A stretch of DNA of 26,208 nucleotides from Candidatus Campbellbacteria bacterium CG22_combo_CG10-13_8_21_14_all_36_13 (lineage in GTDB: Bacteria; Patescibacteriota; Minisyncoccia; Phycocordibacterales; PCTT01): positions 1 to 26,208 of the forward strand of contig PCTT01000006.1 of the NCBI GenBank assembly GCA_002771585.1, in the 5' to 3' direction. The notes under the pieces are model-generated. The model worked only from the letters and a program-made list of their open reading frames with translations, had not been told where the DNA came from and did not search any database. How positions within the stretch are numbered: position 1 is the first letter of the stretch; every line of letters begins with the position of its first letter. Of this stretch, positions 4,583 to 11,991 are shown in pieces. Made by a program: the position numbers and the translations under genes.

Positions 4583-5680
4583 CTATTTCTGATTTTCTAG
4601 GAACCCTAACACTAAATCATTAGTCATTATTGTATCAACATATATCTCTACGCGCTCGCGTTTTGCATCTTTGTAATTTTTTAGAATTTCTTTCACTTCA
4701 ACATCCCTTTTTTCTTTATCTGGCTCAATTTTTTCTTCAATAGCAATTTTGTTGAGAATCATTTGATTTTTTGCATAGTTTTCGGCGTCTGGTCTCCATT
4801 CAACCCTTAGGTCTTCAATCTTTTTTTCAGTTTGCTTTAGGTAGTCTTCAAACTTCATACCAAGTCTCTCTACATCTGACTTAAATTGTGCCTCCATTCT
4901 ATCTAGCTCAGAGTTTATTATTATTTCTGGCAGTTTTAGTTTTATTTCTTTGCGTATTTTTTCAAGAAGCATAGCTCTTTTTTTGTCTTGTTCTCTGCGC
5001 TTCTTTTCATTAAGAATATTTTCCGTTAGTTTTTCCGTAAAATCTTTCAAATCTTTGAAGGGACCAATTTTTTGTGCAAATTCATCATTTAATTCTGGCA
5101 AATCCTCATCTTTTATCTCAATGCTTTTCGGATCAATTTCATTTATTTTCTTACCCTCTACTGTTGCTCTAGCGTGCATTTTTTCTGATTTTGCCCATTC
5201 TTTCCTGATGTGTTCTTTTGCATCTTCAACTTCTTTATCTTCCACTTTTACTTCTTTTGCTTCAGAATTTACTTCACTCGCAATCTTTTTGTAGTCCGGG
5301 AGCTCAAGTTTTGGTAATTCAGACACATGGGCTGTAAATTCCAGAGGATTTTTTTCTGCAAGTTTTGTAATAGATATGTGTGGATGTCCTATTGTTTGAA
5401 GATTTTTGTCTTTTATAACCATAGGATATATTTCTTGGATCGTTCTTTCTGCCATTTCTTCAAGTATTACTGATGAAGATATGTTTTGAAGTACAACCGC
5501 TTCTGGCACATGACCTTGTCTAAAACCATCAACTTTGATATTTGAGCTGAACTTTTTTATTACCGAAGATCGGTGTTTTTCAACATTTTCCCAAGGAACA
5601 CTAACTTCTATGTGGATTTCACAATCCTCATGTGTGTGTATTTTTGCTGTATATTTTGCTATTTCTTTATTATTTTCCAT
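4583..5680 (-). CDS. tig: Trigger factor without PPIase domain
   Basis: 365 residues against about 430 in E. coli. The N-terminal ribosome-binding domain (1-125) is intact, with the signature GFRQGHVP at 52-59 that docks on ribosomal protein uL23. The C-terminal substrate-cradle domain (about 205-365) is recognisable from LPELNDEFAQKIGPFKDLKD onwards. Between them, where E. coli has an FKBP-type PPIase of about 100 residues, only a charged linker of about 80 residues remains (KEVKVEDKEVEDAKEHIRKE and on), with no FKBP strands. It acts as a chaperone for nascent chains at the exit tunnel; loss of the PPIase domain is tolerated in the family. Gene order tig then clpP supports the call. The start is ATG 5680; its upstream region is one arm of a long inverted repeat. 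Confidence 0.93.
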   Translation of the reverse strand: MENNKEIAKYTAKIHTHEDCEIHIEVSVPWENVEKHRSSVIKKFSSNIKVDGFRQGHVPEAVVLQNISSSVILEEMAERTIQEIYPMVIKDKNLQTIGHPHISITKLAEKNPLEFTAHVSELPKLELPDYKKIASEVNSEAKEVKVEDKEVEDAKEHIRKEWAKSEKMHARATVEGKKINEIDPKSIEIKDEDLPELNDEFAQKIGPFKDLKDFTEKLTENILNEKKRREQDKKRAMLLEKIRKEIKLKLPEIIINSELDRMEAQFKSDVERLGMKFEDYLKQTEKKIEDLRVEWRPDAENYAKNQMILNKIAIEEKIEPDKEKRDVEVKEILKNYKDAKRERVEIYVDTIMTNDLVLGFLENQK

Positions 5681-5794
5681 CCCGTTAGAGATAGGACGCG
5701 GATTGAATCAGTATTTGTCCTATTAATTAGTATACTTGTAAAATTCGACTATGTTTTTAAAAATATTGTATTTGTCCGCTATCTCTAACGGGAT
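5679..5794. repeat. Inverted repeat around the tig start
   Basis: ATCCCGTTAGAGATAG (5679-5694) and CTATCTCTAACGGGAT (5779-5794) are perfect 16-bp reverse complements 84 bases apart. The left arm includes two bases of the tig start codon and the whole site where a Shine-Dalgarno would lie. Inside, GTATTTGTCC is repeated directly (5711-5720 and 5768-5777). If the transcript starts upstream of 5794, the start site would be sequestered. Confidence 0.75.
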
Positions 5795-6016
5795 ACAACG
5801 TTAGAAAATAGTCGCTTAAAAAGCTGTTGTGATGTCATTTTATATCGATTTCTGATTGGACAAGTGAGTCGACATAATACTTATTTTGGGCACAAAAGTC
5901 AATCCGGCAGTAGACAATCAAGTTGTCTTAAAAGTTGGGGCTTTTAAGACAACTTCGTAACCTTGATTGGCCACTGACCGGACAGGCCTCGCTACATATT
6001 TTTGATTAAAAAAAGC
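5795..6016. other. Non-coding gap with an 80-nt nested inverted repeat
   Basis: No gene. The main structure spans 5903-5982: AAGTTGTCTTAAAAG (5920-5934) with its exact complement (5941-5955) around TTGGGG, enclosed by CAATCAA/TTGATTG (5915-5921 with 5963-5969), CAGT/ACTG and CCGG/CCGG. It has no U-run and lies between the tig upstream region and the terminator of the next unit. Confidence 0.65.
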
Positions 6017-6043
6017 AAAAACCACCAATATTTGGTGGTTTTT
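6017..6043. terminator. Intrinsic terminator of the 7381-6074 unit
   Basis: AAAAACCACCAA (6017-6028) and TTGGTGGTTTTT (6032-6043) form a perfect 12-bp stem with loop TAT. On the minus strand it lies 30 bases past the stop at 6074 and is followed by TGCTTTTTTT. Confidence 0.85.
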
Positions 6044-6073
6044 TGAGACTTTGATTTGGAAACAATATCCAGT

Positions 6074-6505
6074 TTAGAAATCAAGATCTATATTTTCGAG
6101 TTCTTTGTCTAAATTATCCAAATCAGTGTTCGTTAGGTCTGCTTCTATGTCGGTAAGTTCATCAGAATTACTCTGTGATTGTAAGGCGGCAAGCTCCGCA
6201 TCATCCTGTTGCATTATTTCATCAGCACTAGGCCCGTTTAGTGTTGGGTCATTGTTTGAGAGTCTTTTGCCCCAGAAGTATAGGCCTCCTAGTATGATAA
6301 TCACTATTATTATAATTGAACCTACAACTGGACCAGCTGACTTTTGCTCTGGTGAGCTACTTGTTGTGCTCATTTCTGGTGCTGGTGCCGGGGTTTCTAC
6401 TACAGGGGCTTGTGTTTCCATTGCTGGAGCCTCTGCCGGCTGTGTTTCTTGAGGCATGCCTATTGATTCTCCACCAACTGGCATATTTTCATTGTTTGGA
6501 TCCAT
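6074..6505 (-). CDS. Single-pass membrane protein with acidic tail
   Basis: 143 residues, not assignable to a known function. Residues 1-57 are Pro/Ala/Glu/Thr-rich and low complexity (repeats of the type PAPAP, METQAPVVETPA). Residues about 58-78 are a very hydrophobic membrane segment (VVGSIIIIVIIILGGLYFWG) followed by KR, which by the positive-inside rule would put the C-terminus in the cytoplasm. Residues 85-143 are strongly acidic (DDAELAAL, DLDNLDKELENIDLDF). It is the second gene of a unit, 33 bases after the coiled-coil gene, and ends at a strong terminator. Its low-complexity N-terminus could act as a spacer outside the membrane. Confidence 0.75.
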   Translation of the reverse strand: MDPNNENMPVGGESIGMPQETQPAEAPAMETQAPVVETPAPAPEMSTTSSSPEQKSAGPVVGSIIIIVIIILGGLYFWGKRLSNNDPTLNGPSADEIMQQDDAELAALQSQSNSDELTDIEADLTNTDLDNLDKELENIDLDF

Positions 6506-6538
6506 ATTTTACTTTAATTAATTTATAATAATTTTCTA

Positions 6539-7381
6539 TTAATTTTCTTCTGATGAATTATCGTCATCATTTGCTGGTTCTTCTGGTCGTGAATTTTCTA
6601 TAGAGGCCTTAAGTGATGACACAGAATCTACCACAGAACTATGAGCGCTCTTTACATATGTTTTTGTTTCTTCAAATACAGATTTTACTGTTGACTCAAA
6701 TGAGTCTTTTGGGTTTTCTGAAGCAAGAGCTGTTTCTACGGCTGTGTTTACGCTAGAAAGTGATACTTGCGCTTGAGACAGTTGTGATTTTGCTGTCTCT
6801 AGAAAAGATGAAGCTTCTGTCGTGTCTATTTCGCTGTGCTCGTCTTGTATTTTTGCAATTCTAGATTCAACTCTTGTTATTGCAACATTAATTCTTTCTA
6901 TTGCAGCCTCAAATCTTTTAACAGTACGATCTATATATGCACGGGCTCTTTTTGCCATTTCTTCTTTAATAGCTGTTCGTCTTTCTTCTTTTTTTGCTTC
7001 AAGCTCTGCTCGTCTTTCTGTCATATTTGCTTCTAATTCAGCTTTCTTTGCTTCCATCTCGGCTCTTCTTTCTTCCACATTTCCTTGAACTTCAGCTCTT
7101 TTTGCTTCCATTTCAGACTGTGTTTCAGATCTTTTTTCTTGGAAAGTAGCTCTTACAGCATTTACATCATCTCTTAATTTTTGTGCTCGGTTTTGCACAA
7201 CGCCACCAATTGCATCTAATACGCCAGTTTCTGTGTTTTCTACAGCTTCCTCCTCGTATTGTTCTGTGGTTGCTTCGTCTGCGGTAGAGTCGTCCTCTGC
7301 TTGCGCATATGAAGAGAGACCGATAAACAAAGCCAATATCAAAAGTGTTGGCAGTGTTATTTTTAGTATATTTTTAAACAT
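6539..7381 (-). CDS. Secreted long coiled-coil protein
   Basis: 280 residues. A Sec signal peptide is clear (hydrophobic LPTLLILALFIGLSSYAQA, cleavage likely after AQA near residue 28). An acidic stretch follows (about 29-52), then a long alpha-helical coiled coil (about 65-190) with an imperfect 14-17-residue repeat (MEAKRAEVQGNVEERRAE, MEAKKAELEANMTERRAE, LEAKKEERRTAI). A second helical region follows (about 195-262) and an Asp/Glu/Asn-rich end. There is no lipobox and no membrane anchor, so it would be released outside or bound to the surface. It comes first in a two-gene unit with the membrane protein, suggesting partners. Highly repetitive charge makes database matches unreliable; no function claimed. 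Confidence 0.75.
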   Translation of the reverse strand: MFKNILKITLPTLLILALFIGLSSYAQAEDDSTADEATTEQYEEEAVENTETGVLDAIGGVVQNRAQKLRDDVNAVRATFQEKRSETQSEMEAKRAEVQGNVEERRAEMEAKKAELEANMTERRAELEAKKEERRTAIKEEMAKRARAYIDRTVKRFEAAIERINVAITRVESRIAKIQDEHSEIDTTEASSFLETAKSQLSQAQVSLSSVNTAVETALASENPKDSFESTVKSVFEETKTYVKSAHSSVVDSVSSLKASIENSRPEEPANDDDNSSEEN

Positions 7382-7461
7382 ATCTTTTAATTATCTATTA
7401 ATTTTCCATTAAAATAATAACCCCAATATACACCACTAAATGTGGCGTTACTTATAGTTAA

Positions 7462-7490
7462 AGTATACACGCCATAAAAATATATAACAA
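7462..7490 (-). promoter_or_regulatory. Promoter of the coiled-coil/membrane protein unit
   Basis: Minus strand: TTGTTA (7485-7490), 17-bp spacer, TATACT (7462-7467), giving a leader of about 75 bases. An inverted repeat TGGCGT/ACGCCA (7442-7447 with 7469-7474) brackets the -10 and could be an operator. Confidence 0.55.
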
Positions 7491-7730
7491 ACTGCACAAT
7501 GTTGATAATGATTAGGGTATGGGGTATAGGATTTTACGAATTTTCAACTCGTCTGCCACCTACCTGACGGTAGGCATGGACAGTTGGGTTTACAATTAAA
7601 TAGATTTCAGGTTACAGTTTTCGGGTTTCAGGATAGGGGTTCGAAAGACTAATTTATAACCAATTTCTAAATGTTCTAATTTTTCTGTCTGCCGACAGGC
7701 AGGCAAAATCCAAAAACCTTAATAACAAAA
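7491..7730. other. Non-coding gap with degenerate palindromic repeats
   Basis: No gene seen. Contains two members of the CCTGCC family (TGCCACCTACC...GGTAGGCA 7554-7576 and CTGTCTGCCGACAGGCAGGC 7685-7704) and degenerate runs such as ATTTCAGGTTACAGTTTTCGG. Confidence 0.6.
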
Positions 7731-7759
7731 AAGGCCGTCAGCCAAAGGCTGACGGCCTT
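7731..7759 (-). terminator. Intrinsic terminator of hppA
   Basis: AAGGCCGTCAGCC (7731-7743) and GGCTGACGGCCTT (7747-7759) form a perfect 13-bp stem. On the minus strand seven T follow. It lies 37 bases past the hppA stop. Confidence 0.95.
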
Positions 7760-7796
7760 CCGTCTATTGTTTACTGATGACTACGAACTACTGACT

Positions 7797-9788
7797 TTAT
7801 AGTAATAGCGCAACCACGAGTAGTGCAACAATGTTAAGAATCTTAATCATTGGGTTTATTGCTGGGCCCGCAGTATCTTTGTATGGGTCTCCAACAGTAT
7901 CTCCAGTAACGGCAGCTTTGTGTGGCTCTGATCCTTTTCCACCAAAGTTACCTTCTTCAATATATTTTTTAGCATTGTCCCAGGCACCACCACCTGAAGT
8001 CATTGATACTGCGACGAATATACCTGTGATTATTGAACCAACAAGTAGACCTCCTAGAGCCTCAACACCAAGAAGTAGTCCAACCAATATTGGTGCTACG
8101 ACAGGTATAAGTGCTGGGAATATCATTTTTCTTATTGCTGTTTTTGTTACTATATCTACTGTTCTTGCGTAGTCTGGTTTTTCGGTGCCTTTCATTATTC
8201 CTGGTTTTGATTTGAACTGTGCTCGCACATCTTCTACTACAGATCCAGCAGCTTCTCCGACGGCTTGCATTGATAGTGCGCCGAAGTAGTAGGGAAGTAA
8301 TCCGCCTATAAATAGTCCAGCGAGAACGTATGGAGAATCAATTGTAAACACAACCTCTTTACCACTTGCTAGAACTGAGTGAGTAAAATCTGCGAACAAT
8401 ACAAGTGCTGCAAGTGCGGCAGAACCTATTGCATAGCCCTTTGTAACAGCTTTTGTTGTATTTCCAACAGCGTCTAGCGGATCTGTTACGTCTCTTACAT
8501 CAGACCCCATTTCTGCCATTTCTGCGATACCACCAGCGTTGTCTGTGATTGGCCCATATGAATCTATCGCAACGATAATTCCTGCCATTGAAAGCATTGC
8601 CATTGCGGCGATTGCGACCCCAAAGATTCCAGCAAGACTATATGATCCAAGAATTGCAGCAACGATAACAAGAATAGGGGCCGCTGTTGATTTCATAGAC
8701 ATTGCAAGACCCGCAATAATGTTTGTTCCGTGTCCTGTAACTGATGCTTTAGCTATGTCTTGAACAGGTTTAAATTTTGTAGATGTATAATATTCTGTAA
8801 TAACTACAAGTAGCCCTGTTACAGCAAGTCCAATTAAAGCTGATAGATAAAGACTTTCCGTGCTGTATAGCCCGTTCCCGCCCATCAAAAATGATGTTAA
8901 TGGATAAAATGCAGTAGCAGCTAATACGCCAGCGGCAATAAGACCTTTATAAAGAGCTTTCATTATATTTTCGCTCTTTCCTAGTTTTATAAAGAAAGAT
9001 CCAAGGATTGATGCAAGTATTGATACACCACCGATTGCTAGAGGGTAAATTAATGCATTACCAAATGACTCAAACATAAGTGAGGCAAGCAACATAACAG
9101 CTATTAGTGTTACCGCATATGTTTCAAATAAGTCTGCTGCCATACCAGCACAGTCTCCAACGTTGTCACCAACATTGTCTGCGATTACTGCTGGGTTTCT
9201 TGGGTCGTCTTCTGGAATACCAGCTTCCACCTTTCCCACAAGGTCTGCTCCAACGTCTGCAGCCTTTGTGAAGATTCCTCCACCAAGTCTTGCAAATATT
9301 GAGATTAGAGATCCACCAAACCCAAGACCTATTAATGCTGTAACATCTTTTGTTATGAAATAAAATCCAGCCGTACCAAGAAGTCCAAGACCAACAACAA
9401 GCATCCCTGTTACTGTTCCGCCTTTTACAGCCACATCAAGGGCTTTTTTTAGGCCACCTCTTGCGGCTTCAGCCGTTCGAACATTTGCCCTTACTGATAT
9501 ATTCATTCCTATATATCCAGTCAATCCAGATAGAAATGCACCAACAAGGAATGCTATCGCTGTTGTCCAGCCAAGTGCTGGTGTAAATCCTATAATTAGA
9601 AATATAACAACAGCAACCATTGCTATGGTTTTGTATTGTCTATTTAGATATGCAGACGCGCCTTCTTGAATCGCTTTTGCGATTTCTTGCATTTTGTCGT
9701 TACCTGCTGGAAGTTTTAAAATCGATGATGCCAAAAGTAGTCCGTAAAGAATGGCGATACCTGCACTTCCTAAAATAAATAATGTCAT
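7797..9788 (-). CDS. hppA: Membrane-bound ion-pumping pyrophosphatase, K+-independent type
   Basis: 663 residues, about 15-16 hydrophobic segments, full length for the family. It couples hydrolysis of pyrophosphate to pumping H+ (or Na+) out across the membrane. Active-site marks are present: KAADVGADLVGKVEAGIPED (175-194), the Asp-rich DNVGDNVGDCAGMAADLFE (204-222), SYGPITDNAGGIAEMAE (410-426), and the C-terminal TGDTVGDPYKDTAGPAINP (628-646). The diagnostic site reads GNTTKA with Lys446. In this family Lys there marks K+-independent enzymes, usually H+ pumps, while K+-dependent ones have Ala. It follows nusA by 86 bases on the same strand and shares with it a twin TATAAGCTAA element before the start codon. 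It ends at a strong terminator. Confidence 0.97.
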   Translation of the reverse strand: MTLFILGSAGIAILYGLLLASSILKLPAGNDKMQEIAKAIQEGASAYLNRQYKTIAMVAVVIFLIIGFTPALGWTTAIAFLVGAFLSGLTGYIGMNISVRANVRTAEAARGGLKKALDVAVKGGTVTGMLVVGLGLLGTAGFYFITKDVTALIGLGFGGSLISIFARLGGGIFTKAADVGADLVGKVEAGIPEDDPRNPAVIADNVGDNVGDCAGMAADLFETYAVTLIAVMLLASLMFESFGNALIYPLAIGGVSILASILGSFFIKLGKSENIMKALYKGLIAAGVLAATAFYPLTSFLMGGNGLYSTESLYLSALIGLAVTGLLVVITEYYTSTKFKPVQDIAKASVTGHGTNIIAGLAMSMKSTAAPILVIVAAILGSYSLAGIFGVAIAAMAMLSMAGIIVAIDSYGPITDNAGGIAEMAEMGSDVRDVTDPLDAVGNTTKAVTKGYAIGSAALAALVLFADFTHSVLASGKEVVFTIDSPYVLAGLFIGGLLPYYFGALSMQAVGEAAGSVVEDVRAQFKSKPGIMKGTEKPDYARTVDIVTKTAIRKMIFPALIPVVAPILVGLLLGVEALGGLLVGSIITGIFVAVSMTSGGGAWDNAKKYIEEGNFGGKGSEPHKAAVTGDTVGDPYKDTAGPAINPMIKILNIVALLVVALLL

Positions 9789-9793
9789 GTTTA

Positions 9794-9824
9794 TTAGCTT
9801 ATAAGTGTTAGGTTTTAGCTTATA
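9794..9824 (-). promoter_or_regulatory. Twin TATAAGCTAA element before hppA
   Basis: On the minus strand TATAAGCTAA occurs at 9815-9824 and 9794-9803 (21-base period), ending 5 bases before the ATG at 9788. The same pair with the same spacing precedes nusA. Confidence 0.6.
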
Positions 9825-9874
9825 GAACGCTAATGACCAAACACGATTAATAATTACCTTTAATGTGTAATATC

Positions 9875-11170
9875 TTACTTAGATTCTTGGCTCTTGTCAT
9901 CTTCTGATGCTGGTGTTTCTGTTTCCTCGACAGCTTCTTCCTTCTCGTCTTTTGTTATTTCATCATTTTCAGCCAAGGGCTGATCAGCCTCGGGCTGAGG
10001 ACTTTCATCTTCTTCAGGCAACCCTTCTGATTTTATATCTATTTTCCATCCAGTTAGCTTTGCTGCAAGGCGCGCATTTTGTCCGCCCTTTCCAATTGCG
10101 AGTGACTGTTGGTCGGATTCTACGGTAACTGTAGCCCTATTCTCGTCCTCGTCTATTTCAACTGAATTTATTCTGGCTGGTGAAAGAGCCTCTTCTACGA
10201 ATGTAGTAGGGTCTTCAGACCACTCTATTATATCTATTTTTTCACCGCCTAATTCACTCATTACAGTAGATACTCGTACTCCACGCTGACCAACAAGAGA
10301 ACCAACAGGATCAACATATTCGTCATTAGACACAACAGCTATTTTTGATCTTGATCCGGCCTCTCTTGCTATTGCTTTTATTTCAACAACGCCATTAGCC
10401 ACCTCTGGTGCTTCTGTTTCAAAGAGTTTGTATAGAAATTCTGGTTTAGAACGGCTAATTCTAAGGAATACTCCTCTAGGGGTTTCTTCTACGGAATATA
10501 AGTATCCTCTCACATGCTCTCCTTGCTTGAATCTTTCACCAGGGATTTGTTCTTCATATGGAAGAATTGCATTTGCTCTTCCAACATCCACAAAAATATT
10601 ACCCCTTTCTACTCTTTGCACTGTTCCGGTTATAATATCACCTTGTTTTTGACCAAATTCTTTGTGGACAGATATTTTTTCTGCTTCACGAATTTTTTGT
10701 ATTATTACTTGTTTTGCTGTTTGTGCTGAAATACGGCCATAATCATCCTTTTCTTCTAGGGGGAAGACTAATTCTTCATCAGCCTTTACATCTTTTTTCA
10801 TTTTTTGAGCATCTTCTATAAGAATGTGTTGTTCTGGATTGAAACGAACACGAGTTTCTTCTTCATCGTCACCTTTTTCATCAGAATCTAGGCTTTCTTT
10901 TGTTGTTTTTTGTGTTTCTTCAAATTCCTCTTCATCATCTTCTGGCATAATCAGGTCTTTTGGGTCTTTTACTATCTTTATTTGTTCAAAACGAGTCTCT
11001 CCTGTGTCCAAATCAAAATGAGCCCGGACAATTTGCCCTCTTTTCCCGTATTCTTTCTTGTATGCTGTTGCCATCGCGTCTTCAATGGCTTCTACTACTT
11101 TTTCTCGTGGAATTCCACGCTCTTCTTCTAGCTGATCTAGAACTGAGTGTATTACTTTTAGGTCTAACAT
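9875..11170 (-). CDS. nusA: Transcription termination/antitermination factor NusA
   Basis: 431 residues. The N-terminal RNA-polymerase-binding domain (1-170) carries an acidic insertion (about 76-106, PEDDEEEFEETQ and on). S1 domain about 175-242 (GDIITGTVQRVERGNIFVDV). KH1 about 250-320 with GSLVGQRGVRV. KH2 about 325-382 with IGKGGQNARLA. The tail (383-431) is acidic and low complexity, with no C-terminal helix-hairpin-helix repeats as in E. coli. NusA binds RNA polymerase and nascent RNA, and promotes pausing and hairpin-dependent termination. The start is ATG 11170. Transcription probably begins about 115 bases upstream and passes a terminator-like hairpin, suggesting autoregulation. hppA follows on the same strand. 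Confidence 0.96.
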   Translation of the reverse strand: MLDLKVIHSVLDQLEEERGIPREKVVEAIEDAMATAYKKEYGKRGQIVRAHFDLDTGETRFEQIKIVKDPKDLIMPEDDEEEFEETQKTTKESLDSDEKGDDEEETRVRFNPEQHILIEDAQKMKKDVKADEELVFPLEEKDDYGRISAQTAKQVIIQKIREAEKISVHKEFGQKQGDIITGTVQRVERGNIFVDVGRANAILPYEEQIPGERFKQGEHVRGYLYSVEETPRGVFLRISRSKPEFLYKLFETEAPEVANGVVEIKAIAREAGSRSKIAVVSNDEYVDPVGSLVGQRGVRVSTVMSELGGEKIDIIEWSEDPTTFVEEALSPARINSVEIDEDENRATVTVESDQQSLAIGKGGQNARLAAKLTGWKIDIKSEGLPEEDESPQPEADQPLAENDEITKDEKEEAVEETETPASEDDKSQESK

Positions 11171-11174
11171 AGTT

Positions 11175-11205
11175 TTAGCTTATAGGTGTTAGCTATTAGC
11201 TTATA
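11175..11205 (-). promoter_or_regulatory. Twin TATAAGCTAA element before nusA
   Basis: On the minus strand TATAAGCTAA at 11196-11205 and 11175-11184, the same 21-base period as before hppA, ending 4 bases before the ATG at 11170. The stretch between also resembles the hppA copy (TAGCTAACACC against ACCTAACACT). There is no Shine-Dalgarno, so the element may stand in for one or be an old duplication. Confidence 0.6.
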
Positions 11206-11229
11206 GCACACACCAGTTATTAATTTTTC

Positions 11230-11258
11230 TTAAAAATAAAGGCCCGTTTTCAAACGGA
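11230..11258 (-). terminator. Terminator-like hairpin in the nusA leader
   Basis: On the minus strand GTCCGTT pairs with AACGGGC (one G-U) around a TGAA-like loop, followed by CTTTATTTTTAAG. It lies between the nusA promoter and the start codon, about 30-55 bases after the expected transcription start. No other minus-strand gene upstream needs it, so it looks like an attenuator. Confidence 0.55.
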
Positions 11259-11293
11259 CACTCATCAACTCTTATTAATCTGTAACATCTAGA

Positions 11294-11321
11294 ATTATAT
11301 CAAAACACTTGATGAAGTCAA
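11294..11321 (-). promoter_or_regulatory. nusA promoter
   Basis: Minus strand: TTGACT (11316-11321), 16-bp spacer, perfect TATAAT (11294-11299). The inverted repeat AACACTTGA-TGAAG-TCAAGTGTT (11304-11326, 9-bp arms) covers the -35 and part of the spacer and could be an operator. Confidence 0.75.
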
Positions 11322-11334
11322 GTGTTCAGAATAG

Positions 11335-11421
11335 CGAATTAGGAATTAAGAATTACGAATACTTATAAAGACAGGAAATTATTCTTAATTCCTAATTCTG
11401 TATTCATAATTCGTAATATTT
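11335..11421. repeat. Degenerate ATTCTTAATTC-type repeats
   Basis: GAATTAGGAATTAAGAATTACGAAT and, 45 bases on, the complementary ATTCTTAATTCCTAATTCTG form an imperfect inverted repeat; a third copy CATAATTCGTAATAT follows. The same sequence type occurs before pilB (22883-22973) and at 3560-3605. Confidence 0.55.
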
Positions 11422-11436
11422 ATACACATATCTCGT

Positions 11437-11465
11437 TTCACCTAAAGCTTATTGACATATATAAT
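11437..11465 (+). promoter_or_regulatory. Possible promoter of the 11512 gene cluster
   Basis: Perfect TATAAT (11460-11465) 17 bases after a weak TTCACC (11437-11442). A TTGACA at 11452-11457 lacks a well-spaced -10. The leader would be about 40 bases. Confidence 0.35.
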
Positions 11466-11511
11466 ATATGTAAGTGAATTCTAGTAACAATACATAGAAT
11501 TTCTTTTTTAT

Positions 11512-11946
11512 ATGGAGAAAACGAGTCAAATAATCACACTGTCGGTAATCATTATAATACTTATAGGATTTGGTCTTTTTAAGCTTTTTCCAGAGAATCC
11601 ATATATGGTTGACACAAAATCTGACCTAGCATCCGTAATACAAGTACTTCCGGAAGGTTTCCCAGAGGATATACCAGTACGAGTGAGTGGTATAAAAGAA
11701 AGTTTTTCTTCTTATTATAAAGACGTAGATATGCAAACATTTTTCGTCTCGTATGTGACGACAGAAAATAGAGCAGATTTATATGATGAATATAAAGAAT
11801 ATCTAGCATCAAATGATTTTGAAGTTTTAGAGGAGACGGATACACCAATATATATTTATGCCAAAAATGTTTATGGTGATATTAAGATTAAAATAGAAGA
11901 ACAAAAAAGTGAAATATTGGTAAAAATAAATTATTCAAAAAAATAA
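11512..11946 (+). CDS. Small membrane-anchored protein, paralogue 1
   Basis: 144 residues. N-terminal membrane anchor about 7-26 (IITLSVIIIILIGFGLFKLF), with the remaining 118 residues probably outside. It is a diverged member of a three-copy family with the proteins at 11992 and 17919. Shared pattern: LPEGFPEDIPVRVSGIKESF (about 47-66) where the others have LPxxFPxxxPVELSNITESY, then YYKD, a Tyr-containing strand (SYVTTENRADLYDEYKEYL) and NDFEVLE in place of NGYEI. No known domain is recognised. Unlike the other two it is followed not by a giant gene but by paralogue 2, after 45 bases. It may be the ancestor or a third partner. Confidence 0.75.
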   Translation: MEKTSQIITLSVIIIILIGFGLFKLFPENPYMVDTKSDLASVIQVLPEGFPEDIPVRVSGIKESFSSYYKDVDMQTFFVSYVTTENRADLYDEYKEYLASNDFEVLEETDTPIYIYAKNVYGDIKIKIEEQKSEILVKINYSKK

Positions 11947-11991
11947 AAGTCTAAAAAATTTAAAAATAATTATTAATTTTAATTAAAAAAC

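Noticed and set aside
4950..5294. 114-codon open frame on the plus strand
   Set aside because: It is antisense to tig and its Ser/Phe/Leu-rich product is the mirror of Lys/Glu-rich coding; no promoter or ribosome site.
5573..5788. 71-codon plus-strand frame reaching past the tig start
   Set aside because: Mostly antisense to tig, and the rest lies in the inverted-repeat loop; no initiation signals.
10514..11172. Several plus-strand frames across nusA
   Set aside because: Shadows of nusA with cysteine/serine/phenylalanine-rich composition, unlike real proteins of this genome.
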